DNA of 30,485 nt, taken from the NCBI GenBank assembly GCA_036404255.1, contig DASWOP010000127.1, positions 1 to 30,485 of the forward strand. Direction: 5' to 3'. Source of the stretch: JARLFX01 sp036404255 (GTDB lineage: Bacteria; Acidobacteriota; Terriglobia; Terriglobales; Acidobacteriaceae). The position numbers were made by a program, and so were the translations under genes. Positions 1 to 6,528 of the stretch are shown piece after piece; the stretch's first letter is position 1, and each line of letters opens with the position of its first letter. The notes under the pieces were generated by a model that worked only from the letters and a program-made list of their open reading frames with translations, made no database searches and was not told the DNA's origin.

Positions 1-85
1 GACCTTGCTGGCGCTCCTGGACGCCTACATCGAGCAACTCAAGCAATACCAGAAACTCAACCCGGCTTCTTCAGCTGACGCTTGA
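1..85 (+). CDS. C-terminal fragment of an unidentified protein
   Basis: An open frame enters from the left edge (first full codon at base 2) and stops at TGA 83-85. It encodes only 27 residues, ending in LNPASSADA, with a charged, possibly helical stretch before that (DAYIEQLKQYQKL). Two hairpins follow within 80 bases, as expected after the end of a gene. The fragment is too short to assign a family, and the frame choice rests on it being open to the edge and on the terminator-like structures downstream. Confidence 0.4.
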   Translation, partial: TLLALLDAYIEQLKQYQKLNPASSADA

Positions 86-103
86 ATCCACCAACCAAAA
101 ACA

Positions 104-127
104 AACCCCACCAAAAATGATGGGGTT
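104..127. terminator. Hairpin without clear U-tract
   Basis: AACCCCA (104-110) pairs with TGGGGTT (121-127) around a 10-base loop. It lies just after the stop of the left-edge gene and before a stronger hairpin at 140-163. It may help end transcription or protect the 3' end. Confidence 0.35.
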
Positions 128-139
128 CGTCAACAGTCT

Positions 140-168
140 GAGGCGAGCCATCTGGCTCGCCTCTTCTT
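140..168. terminator. Intrinsic terminator between convergent genes
   Basis: GAGGCGAGCC (140-149) pairs perfectly with GGCTCGCCTC (154-163) around a 4-base loop, followed by TTCTT. It sits between the end of the left-edge plus-strand gene and the end of the minus-strand porin, so it may serve both. Confidence 0.7.
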
Positions 169-183
169 GTACTACGGGTTGAT

Positions 184-1494
184 TTAGCGCTTCGGTCCGA
201 AGAAGGCGACCACGCCGAACTCTACAGTTGATTGGCCCTTCACGAGATTGGAAGTGGCATAGTTCGCTCCCTTGTGGAAGATCGCATTGTCTGCGCCATC
301 GCGGCGGTACTCAAGGCGTGCCAGCAGTCCGGCTGCCATCTTGTACTCACCTGTAATGGTGAACTCATTCAGACCGGCTTTGATTGCGCTGCCGCCGATC
401 TGACCCTGCGTGATAGCGCCAGACTCATCCGCAAGGTACTCGTAGCGGCCAGAGAATGCGACCGTCCCAGTTGCCTGGTAACGGGCCTCTGCTGCGATGC
501 CCTGCTGGTGAATCAGGTTCGTCGTCGAGTAGGTCCCATCGGGATTGATCGCTGCGTTCCGGTTCTGCAGGTAGTCGTAGTTGAGGTAGCCGCTCAGTTT
601 TGCAGTCGGCGTCAGTGTCAGGGTGGTGTCGATCAAGTTACGGAAGCCCTTGCTGGTGTTGCTGTTCTCCGGTCCAACGTAGTAGTTCAGGTACCACGCG
701 TACTTCGCCTTGGTATACACGTTGGTCAGACCAAAGGTCTTGCCTGAGTTGTTGTCAGAGACATTGTTCCAGCCGTTCACGATCTGAACGCCGAACGTAT
801 CCGCCTTCGTCACGGGCATCGAAGTGCGCAGACCCATGTGGTAGTAGGGAAGCATCTGGACAAACAGGAGCGAACGGGAGTAGTTCGGGTTATTCATCGT
901 TTCGATCACTTCGGCGCCTGCCGAGGTCACGAACTCACCGAAATCAGCCTCGAAGCCCTTGCCCTTGGTCGGCTTCCATGCAACGTATGCCTGCTCCAGG
1001 TGGATATCATTGCCGGAATCGCATACGCCGGTGCTGGTACCGATGCAGCTCGTCACGCCGAGTCCAAAATTCGAGAATGCCTTACCAAAGCCCAGGTCCA
1101 CCTGGAAGCCGACTGGGTCAGGCGAGTGCGCCATCGACAACTTGATCATGTTCAGGCTGAAGGAATTCGCGTCGAAATCAAAGTTGCGCAGCTGGTTCGT
1201 CGCCGGGCTCGGATGATTGGCGTTGAAGCTGTAGTAGCCGTCCACCAAACCGCTGAAATCGATCGGGCCAACGCTCCATGTAGGTGCTGCTGCCGGTGCC
1301 GGTGCTGCTGCCGCCGGAGTGGCTGCGTCCTGCGCTGGGGCATCTGCCGTTGCTGCCGTGTCTGCGCTGGTTGAAGCTGTTGTGACCGCAGTGGCGGTGG
1401 TGGTGGCGGCACGCAATGTGGCTGCGTGGAAGGTTGTACAGAGCGCGAACGCGGAGAGGGCTACGTACTTCTGTGCCTTTTGGAAAGCTGGCAT
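184..1494 (-). CDS. Outer-membrane beta-barrel porin (OmpL/Bbp2-like)
   Basis: 436 residues. A positively charged start and hydrophobic stretch (about residues 8-29, ending near ATLRA) form a signal peptide. An Ala/Thr/Pro-rich linker follows (about 30-72). The rest is a barrel of alternating aromatic and polar residues, opening with VGPIDFSGLVDGYYS and containing LDYLQ-, LNYY- and ARLEYRR-type strands. This is typical of the OmpL-like beta-barrel porin-2 family, which forms diffusion channels in the outer membrane. The ATG at 1492-1494 has a GAAAGGA ribosome site upstream. The gene is divergent from the ammonium transporter across about 560 bases, so a shared nitrogen-responsive control and a role in passing small nitrogen solutes are plausible but inferred. 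Substrate cannot be read from the sequence. Confidence 0.75.
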   Translation of the reverse strand: MPAFQKAQKYVALSAFALCTTFHAATLRAATTTATAVTTASTSADTAATADAPAQDAATPAAAAPAPAAAPTWSVGPIDFSGLVDGYYSFNANHPSPATNQLRNFDFDANSFSLNMIKLSMAHSPDPVGFQVDLGFGKAFSNFGLGVTSCIGTSTGVCDSGNDIHLEQAYVAWKPTKGKGFEADFGEFVTSAGAEVIETMNNPNYSRSLLFVQMLPYYHMGLRTSMPVTKADTFGVQIVNGWNNVSDNNSGKTFGLTNVYTKAKYAWYLNYYVGPENSNTSKGFRNLIDTTLTLTPTAKLSGYLNYDYLQNRNAAINPDGTYSTTNLIHQQGIAAEARYQATGTVAFSGRYEYLADESGAITQGQIGGSAIKAGLNEFTITGEYKMAAGLLARLEYRRDGADNAIFHKGANYATSNLVKGQSTVEFGVVAFFGPKR

Positions 1495-2051
1495 GATTCA
1501 GGTCCTTTCAAGTAACCGTTCAATCACTGGCGGGGATTCGGCCGCTAGGCCGTTACTACGCGGTTGTCTCCCTATATGAATTCTGGGTAAACAACCGGCT
1601 GCAAATTCGTGGCTTGCACTTTGTATACACGGTGCGAAGTCGGTTCTCTCGCAAATCAACGCAACTAATGGTTGATATCAAGAAAACTGATTGACAGGTG
1701 TTTTCAAACCGCGATTTTTCCGCGAAGATTGGTCGATAAGTTGAATAATTTCAAGTAGATGTGAAATTTTAGCACGCTACGTTTCTGCATTTGCCTATGC
1801 GCTGTTTTTCCTGAAATAAGGGAAAAATCATCTCATGCCGTCGCTGGCCTGCAGGAATTCTTATAACGCTTATAAAAGTTGTCTCTTTTGGTCTATCGGG
1901 GAAGTTGACGATGTAGGGTACAGCTACCACGCAGAGATTCTTCAATCGGTCGGAGTGCTTATGCCCGGCTTTGACTATTTTGAAATGGCATAGGTCGTTC
2001 GCGCCTTATGCCGCCAAATCTCAATTCTATAAAGATCAAGGAGCTACCCGC
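1495..2051. promoter_or_regulatory. Divergent porin/amt intergenic region
   Basis: An AT-richer stretch than the flanking genes. It holds a 20-base dyad (1616-1635), a TTGAA-TAAT-TTCAA inverted repeat (1741-1754), a TTGACA (1691-1696) followed after 17 bases by ATTTTT, which is only a weak sigma-70 candidate, and a direct repeat CTTATAA-CG-CTTATAA (about 1860-1875). No convincing sigma-54 GG-N10-GC pair was found. No gene is seen here. Confidence 0.4.
1616..1635. promoter_or_regulatory. 20-base dyad, candidate operator for porin/amt
   Basis: GCAC-TT-TGTATACA-CG-GTGC is symmetric about its centre: the outer GCAC/GTGC and the inner 8-base palindrome TGTATACA share one axis, so 16 of 20 positions are symmetric. 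It lies about 120 bases upstream of the porin start. The spacing does not match the NtrC consensus, so the binding protein is unknown. Confidence 0.4.
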
Positions 2052-3623
2052 ATGACTCCCGCATTTCCTTCAGGAACAAGAATGTCATTGTCGCAAAAAA
2101 TCTCGAGGCTTGGTCATCGCCTGCAGCAACCCCAGTGGCGTCGTTATGCCTATCTGCTCGCGGCTGGCAAGGCCGTTGGTATCGCTGGCGTACTGGCCAT
2201 CATCCTCTTCGCCAAGCACGTCTTCTTCACCAACGTGCTGGCTGCGGATGCAACTCCTGCGAATCCTCTCTACGTCAACCCGATCAACACTGCCTGGACG
2301 CTGGTTGCTGCCTTCCTCGTCTTCGGCATGCAGGTCGGCTTCACCATGCTGGAAGCAGGCTTCTGTCGCTCCCGCGAAACGGTCAACGTGCTGATGGAAT
2401 GTATCGTTGACACTTGTCTTTGCGGCCTGCTCTTCTACGCCATCGGCTTTGCCTTCATGTTCTCCCATGGCAACGGCTTCATCGGCTACCACTGGTTCTT
2501 CCTGCAGAACATTCCCGAGACCTACGAGGGTTCCGGCGTCGCTTTCCTGGCCTTCTGGCTCTTCCAGTTCGCCTTTGCCGATACCTGCTCCACCATCACC
2601 TCTGGCGCCATGATTGGCCGCACCGGCTTCGTCGGCGATCTGCTCTACTCCGTCGGCGTCTCCGGCTTCATCTATCCGATTATTGGTCACTGGGCATGGG
2701 GTCCGGATGGCTTCCTCGCAACCATGGGCTCTGCCGGCTACTTCCTGCCCAAGCTCGGCCTCGGCTTCCATGACTTCGCCGGTTCCACTGTCGTCCACAC
2801 CATCGGCGGCATGGTCGCGCTGGCGGGTTCCATCATCCTCGGACCGCGTCTCGGCCGTACCTTCAAGCGCGATGGCGGCGGACCCATGCTCCCGCATGAT
2901 CTCACCATCGCAGCCTCCGGCGGCCTGCTCCTGTGGTTTGGCTGGTACGGCTTCAACCCCGGTTCCACGCTCTCCGCGATGGACTTCATCGGGATTGGCC
3001 GCGTTGCAGCCAACACCACCCTGGCCGCTTGCTCTGCCGGCCTCACCGCAATGGCTGTCGCTTACATCCCATCCAAGAAGTGGGACGTCAGCTTCACCGT
3101 CAACGGCTTCCTTGCCGGCCTCGTAGCCATCACCTGCCCCTGCTACTGGGTCAGCCCTCTAGGCGCTATCATCCTCGGTGCTGTTGCCGGCGTGATCGTC
3201 TACCTTGGCGTTGAGCTGCTCGAATACCTCCGTATCGACGATCCCATCGGCGCTGTTCCGGTCCATGGCTTCTGCGGTATCTGGGGCACGTTGTCGCTCG
3301 GTTTCTTCGCTTGCGGCAAGTACGGCGCCACTGGGCCGCTTGCTGCGGATAACTCGGCCCCTCTTGCTGGTCTCTTCTATCACGGTGGTCTCACCGTGCT
3401 GAAGGCTCAGGTCATCGGTAGCGCCATCATCACCTTTGCTACATTCGCTGTAGCTCTGTTGCTCATGTGGCTGGTCAACCTGACTGGTACCCTGCGCGTC
3501 AGCAAAGAAGGCGAGCTCTACGGTCTGGATCTGCACGAGCATGGCATCGCTGCCTATCCGGAGTATGTGATCTCGTCGCTCGGTGCACCGGCTGGTGCTC
3601 CGGCAGAAACTGTAGGACGTTAG
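2052..3623 (+). CDS. amt: Ammonium transporter (Amt family)
   Basis: 523 residues from the ATG at 2052, chosen because AAGGAG lies 8 bases upstream; the frame stays open further upstream only from a TTG without a ribosome site. Amt/MEP/Rh channels conduct ammonium across the inner membrane. Seen here: a hydrophobic leader at about residues 41-64 ending in VLAADA, which may be a signal peptide or extra helix, then the usual multi-helix core. The pore twin histidines are H249 (STVVHTIGG) and H405 (VPVHGFCGIWG), with the conserved Asp of DFAGS at 241. The AFADTCSTITSGAMIGR segment is also typical. The basic 40-residue stretch before the leader is longer than usual. A PII gene follows by about 80 bases, the standard partner that plugs the channel when nitrogen is sufficient. 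Confidence 0.95.
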   Translation: MTPAFPSGTRMSLSQKISRLGHRLQQPQWRRYAYLLAAGKAVGIAGVLAIILFAKHVFFTNVLAADATPANPLYVNPINTAWTLVAAFLVFGMQVGFTMLEAGFCRSRETVNVLMECIVDTCLCGLLFYAIGFAFMFSHGNGFIGYHWFFLQNIPETYEGSGVAFLAFWLFQFAFADTCSTITSGAMIGRTGFVGDLLYSVGVSGFIYPIIGHWAWGPDGFLATMGSAGYFLPKLGLGFHDFAGSTVVHTIGGMVALAGSIILGPRLGRTFKRDGGGPMLPHDLTIAASGGLLLWFGWYGFNPGSTLSAMDFIGIGRVAANTTLAACSAGLTAMAVAYIPSKKWDVSFTVNGFLAGLVAITCPCYWVSPLGAIILGAVAGVIVYLGVELLEYLRIDDPIGAVPVHGFCGIWGTLSLGFFACGKYGATGPLAADNSAPLAGLFYHGGLTVLKAQVIGSAIITFATFAVALLLMWLVNLTGTLRVSKEGELYGLDLHEHGIAAYPEYVISSLGAPAGAPAETVGR

Positions 3624-3645
3624 TCGCTTGCATCGTGTAATGTAG

Positions 3646-3665
3646 CCGGGGAGGTGACTCCCCGG
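3646..3665 (+). other. Hairpin between amt and glnK (GUGA loop)
   Basis: CCGGGGAG (3646-3653) pairs perfectly with CTCCCCGG (3658-3665) around GTGA, a GNRA-type tetraloop. There is no T-run after it, so it is unlikely to be a full terminator. A processing, stability or attenuation element that sets the amt to PII ratio is more likely. Confidence 0.55.
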
Positions 3666-3705
3666 TGCACCACCCACTTTATGGTCCACATAAGCGAGGT
3701 TAATG

Positions 3706-4044
3706 ATGACGAAGATAGAAGCGATCGTAAGACCCAATATGTTTGACGCTGTGAAGGAGGCCCTGACCGAGATTGGCGTTGAAGGCATCACGGTCTCCGA
3801 AGCTCGCGGCCACGGTCGCCAGAAGGGCCACACTGAAACCTACCGCGGTCGTGAATACGAGGTCAGCCTGATCCCCAAGATCCGCCTGGAACTCGTCGTT
3901 GCAGACGCCCGCGTTGAAGAAATCGTTGAAGTGATCGTAAAGTCTGCTGGCACCGGCACCATCGGCGACGGCAAGATCTTCCTGTACAAGGTTGAAGACG
4001 CCATCCGCATTCGCAACCAGGAACGCGGCGAAACCGCTCTCTAA
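3706..4044 (+). CDS. glnK: PII nitrogen signal protein (GlnK/GlnB)
   Basis: 112 residues, the usual PII length. PII trimers sense ATP/ADP and 2-oxoglutarate and bind targets through the T-loop. The T-loop here reads TYRGREYEVSLIPK, and the uridylylatable tyrosine falls exactly at position 51 if translation starts at the second of two tandem ATGs (3706). That start also has better spacing from GAGG (6 bases; the ATG at 3703 has only 3). The B-loop TGTIGDGKIF and the RGETAL C-terminus are standard. Its place behind amt points to the GlnK role of blocking the transporter. A terminator follows. Confidence 0.95.
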   Translation: MTKIEAIVRPNMFDAVKEALTEIGVEGITVSEARGHGRQKGHTETYRGREYEVSLIPKIRLELVVADARVEEIVEVIVKSAGTGTIGDGKIFLYKVEDAIRIRNQERGETAL

Positions 4045-4065
4045 GCTTTTCTATCCATAATCACC

Positions 4066-4107
4066 CAGGCGCAGGCCGTGCGGTTTCCGCGCTGTCTGCG
4101 CCTGTTT
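4066..4107 (+). terminator. Terminator after glnK
   Basis: CAGGCGCAG (4066-4074) pairs with CTGCGCCTG (4096-4104), with an inner GCGG/CCGC stem around TTT, then TTT. It ends the amt-glnK unit. Confidence 0.65.
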
Positions 4108-4284
4108 GCATAGTTTTCCTGCTTTCCCACAGTCAATGCACTGTATAGAGGATTGGTTCCTGCCGATAACTCTCTCGGCGCGCATTCATCTGTATGTAAA
4201 ACTAGTGAGAGATTATTCATGCAGCTTGTCTCATAGAGCTCACGTCTTGCAGCACACTCTCTTGTACGATCAATCAGAAACCAC

Positions 4285-4312
4285 GTCCAGAATGTCCCTC
4301 ATCATTCTGGAC
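4285..4312. promoter_or_regulatory. Inverted repeat just upstream of the small OMP gene
   Basis: GTCCAGAATG (4285-4294) and CATTCTGGAC (4303-4312) are perfect inverted arms with an 8-base spacer. A second, overlapping pairing exists: ATGTCC (4292-4297) with GGACAT (4309-4314). The element ends 16 bases before the proposed TTG start, placing it at the operator or leader of the next gene. Confidence 0.5.
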
Positions 4313-4328
4313 ATCATAGGGGTACCTT

Positions 4329-5255
4329 TTGCTCAGAGCTAATTTCTCCGTGGCCTTGGCCAATGTCTGCACCTCGCGCAAGCTGCCTTTATTTGCACTT
4401 TTGGCTTGCATGGCAGGGGCATTTTGCGCTTCTCGCGCACAGGCTCAGGCGGTAGCGCTGCCGGTGCCTTCCGGCTCCTCCAGTTCAAGCAGCCAGTCGC
4501 AATCTGGTGTCAGCGTCCCCGGCTATCCCGTCAGCACTGTTCAGAGCCATCGCGCAGTCGGCGGTTTGCCCGCCACCTCCATGAAGCCCTTCTCGAAGTT
4601 CGGCGTCGCCCTCTCCATGGGCACACTCGGCGCCAGTGCGGACATCGCCGTTCCGCTTTCGCGCAGCTTCAACCTGCGTGCCGGAACGGATATCTTCCGC
4701 TACAGCACCGACCTCAATCAGGATGGCATCACCTACACGCCCAATTTGTCACTCACCTCAGCGCAGGTCAGCCTGGATTGGTTTCCCTTCCACGGCTCAT
4801 TCCGTATCAGCCCCGGATACATGGTTTACAACGGCACCACGGTGAGCGCTAACTCGGTCGTGCCCGGCAACCAGAGCTTCGATATGAACGACACGACCTA
4901 CTACAGCGACCCCACCGACCCGCTTCATGGCTCGGCTTACGTCACCTGGCCAAAGGCTGGCCCGCGCATTACTTTTGGTTGGGGCAATATCATTCCGCGC
5001 ACGCCAAACAAACACATTAGCTTCCCGGCGGAGTTTGGCATGGCCTACTTTGGTACCGGCAGTTCGGTGTTGAACTTCGCTGGCTCGGTATGCGATAAAG
5101 CCCCCGGCGATCCAACGCGCACCTGCCAGAAGGCGAACTCCGACCCCAGCTTCCAGGAGAACGTGGACAAGGAGCATGCCAGGCTCCAGATGAATCTCCA
5201 CGACTACGTTCGCTTCTATCCCATTCTGAAGGTTGGCGTCAGCTACAAGTTTTAG
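4329..5255 (+). CDS. Predicted outer-membrane beta-barrel protein
   Basis: 308 residues from a TTG at 4329, preceded by AGGGG with 6 bases of spacing; no upstream ATG is in frame. A basic n-region (SRKLP), a hydrophobic core and an ASRAQAQA end form a signal peptide (about 1-40). A Ser/Gln-rich linker follows, then amphipathic strands (for example FGVALSMGTLGASADIAVPL, RITFGWGN) and a C-terminal KVGVSYKF. The final phenylalanine is the usual outer-membrane barrel insertion signal. There are two cysteines in the late loop VCDKAPGDPTRTCQK that could form a disulfide. I do not recognise a named family. An LAC-M motif in the leader could suggest a lipoprotein, but the later AQA site fits better. 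Confidence 0.65.
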   Translation: MLRANFSVALANVCTSRKLPLFALLACMAGAFCASRAQAQAVALPVPSGSSSSSSQSQSGVSVPGYPVSTVQSHRAVGGLPATSMKPFSKFGVALSMGTLGASADIAVPLSRSFNLRAGTDIFRYSTDLNQDGITYTPNLSLTSAQVSLDWFPFHGSFRISPGYMVYNGTTVSANSVVPGNQSFDMNDTTYYSDPTDPLHGSAYVTWPKAGPRITFGWGNIIPRTPNKHISFPAEFGMAYFGTGSSVLNFAGSVCDKAPGDPTRTCQKANSDPSFQENVDKEHARLQMNLHDYVRFYPILKVGVSYKF

Positions 5256-5263
5256 TGCCCTGA

Positions 5264-5313
5264 GTCAGAAGTTCACTGCATATACTCTGTCAGAAGCTCA
5301 TTGCATACACTCT
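5264..5313. repeat. Tandem 25-base duplication
   Basis: Two directly adjoining 25-base units, 5264-5288 and 5289-5313, both begin GTCAGAAG and end in ACTCT and differ at only three positions. They lie just after the stop of the small barrel gene and directly before a dispersed repeat copy. Confidence 0.8.
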
Positions 5314-5319
5314 TATTCT

Positions 5320-5349
5320 GTCATTCTGAGCGGAGCGAAGAATCTGCTT
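5320..5349 (+). repeat. Dispersed GTCATTCTGAGCG repeat, copy 1
   Basis: Begins GTCATTCTGAGCGGAGCGAA and ends GAATCTGCTT. It lies in the 179-base gap between the small barrel gene and the LysR gene, which holds no other gene. Its outer ATTCT and AGAAT are inverted. It is one of six copies, all in the same orientation. Confidence 0.8.
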
Positions 5350-5434
5350 CTGTCGTTGTTGTTGCTTCTAAGGTCCCTGAGATTTTCGTCATTGTCTCTG
5401 CGAGCAAAGCGAGCGACTCGCCGTGCGCATAGTA

Positions 5435-6319
5435 CTACCGCTCCTGCACGCCCGTCGCAATATCCAGAAACGACTGTGCGGCCCGCGTCAGTGTCTTGTC
5501 TTTGAGGTAAATCAGTCCGAGGTCGCGTCCAAGACGAACGCCTTCCACGGACGTGATACAAAGCACCCCTGCCTTCGCATCTTCCAGCACATTATTGCGC
5601 GGCAAAAATCCCATACCCAGTCCGGCAATGATGAATCGCTTCAGCAGTTCGCTGGATTCCACTTCCATCACCGTTCGCGGGTGGTAGTCGTGCATGCGGA
5701 AGATGTTATCCAGCAGTTCGCGTTGGCGCCCGGTCTTAGGCAGCAGCAGGGGAAAGCGCGCCAGTTGTTCCAGCGTTACCTTGGCGGATTTACAAAGCGG
5801 ATGGCCGGTTGGCACCACCAGCACAATCTCGTCCTTGCTGATCGTCTCCACCTTAAACCGCTGATCTTTAATCGGCAATGAAACCACGCCGAAGTCCACC
5901 TCGCGATTGATCAGCGCCTCCATCGTCCGGCTCTTATCGGAGCGCACAATAGTCAGCGAAACCTTGGTGTACTGTTTCTTGAACTCTGCGAACACGTTCG
6001 GCAGCACATACAGGCTGGTGGATTCATTCGCGCTCACGGAGATCTCGCCGCGCGGGGAACGCTGAAGCTCTGCGATCGTCATCATGATGTGACGTTGCGT
6101 CTCCACCGAGTGCTCGGCAAACGGCTCAAACACGCGGCCTGCCGCGGTGAACGTCACCTTGCCGCCCTTGCGGTCAAACAGCGCCGCACCCATCTCTTTT
6201 TCCAGCGAGCGGATCTGCGCCGAAACTGCAGGCTGCGTGATCAACAGCTTTTCCGCTGCGCGCGAAAAGCTCTTCTGCCGCCAAACTTCGAGGAAAGTTT
6301 TCAGTTGCTCAAAATCCAT
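5435..6319 (-). CDS. LysR-family transcriptional regulator
   Basis: 294 residues, normal LysR length. Residues 1-60 form the winged helix-turn-helix (MDFEQLKTFLEV, SFSRAAEKLLITQPAVSAQI, LEKEMGAALFDR). Residues about 90-290 form the periplasmic-binding-like effector domain with the NREVDFGVV and AGLGMGFLPRNN segments. GGAGC lies 8 bases before the ATG. The gene is divergent from xdhC across 209 bases that contain a 21-base dyad, the classic LysR arrangement. It is therefore a good candidate for controlling the xdhC-mocA genes and perhaps the wider purine region. The effector is unknown; urate, xanthine or allantoin would be guesses. Confidence 0.9.
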   Translation of the reverse strand: MDFEQLKTFLEVWRQKSFSRAAEKLLITQPAVSAQIRSLEKEMGAALFDRKGGKVTFTAAGRVFEPFAEHSVETQRHIMMTIAELQRSPRGEISVSANESTSLYVLPNVFAEFKKQYTKVSLTIVRSDKSRTMEALINREVDFGVVSLPIKDQRFKVETISKDEIVLVVPTGHPLCKSAKVTLEQLARFPLLLPKTGRQRELLDNIFRMHDYHPRTVMEVESSELLKRFIIAGLGMGFLPRNNVLEDAKAGVLCITSVEGVRLGRDLGLIYLKDKTLTRAAQSFLDIATGVQER

Positions 6320-6421
6320 TTGCTATTGCTCCATAGGCCGATAGCGCGCTTAAGCGGGCAATGTATAAAACCGCTCTATGCTGCACCTCTGGCCTCACAT
6401 CCTGGTTATGTGCACTAGAAG

Positions 6422-6442
6422 CTGAATTTATGCCGTATTCAG
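6422..6442. promoter_or_regulatory. 21-base dyad between lysR and xdhC
   Basis: CTGAAT (6422-6427), 9 bases, then ATTCAG (6437-6442) form a perfect inverted repeat midway between the divergent starts. A wider GTTATG (6405-6410)/CATAAC (6446-6451) pair brackets it. It does not fit the T-N11-A LysR rule strictly but is the strongest dyad in the interval. Confidence 0.45.
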
Positions 6443-6528
6443 AATCATAACAGTAGCGCCGATCAATGCTGCTTGACGCAGCCAATCCATCGCGCCCATC
6501 ATCGTAAAAGCGCACTTTTACGTCTCTT

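Noticed and set aside
1616..1635. NtrC site reading of the porin/amt dyad
   Set aside because: NtrC sites have a short spacer between GCAC and GTGC halves; here the gap is 12 bases and no sigma-54 promoter was found nearby.
2085..2897. 270-codon minus-strand frame opposite amt
   Set aside because: A shadow frame rich in Glu, Asp and Gly; amt is certain from its twin histidines.
4106..4342. 78-codon frame after glnK
   Set aside because: It starts inside the terminator, has no ribosome site and overlaps the palindrome and start of the next gene.
4329..4430. Lipoprotein signal in the small barrel protein
   Set aside because: The LAC motif comes early in a short hydrophobic core; a standard cleavage after AQA and a C-terminal barrel Phe fit better.
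5264..5349. CRISPR-like array
   Set aside because: The 25-base units adjoin without spacers and no cas gene is present in the window.
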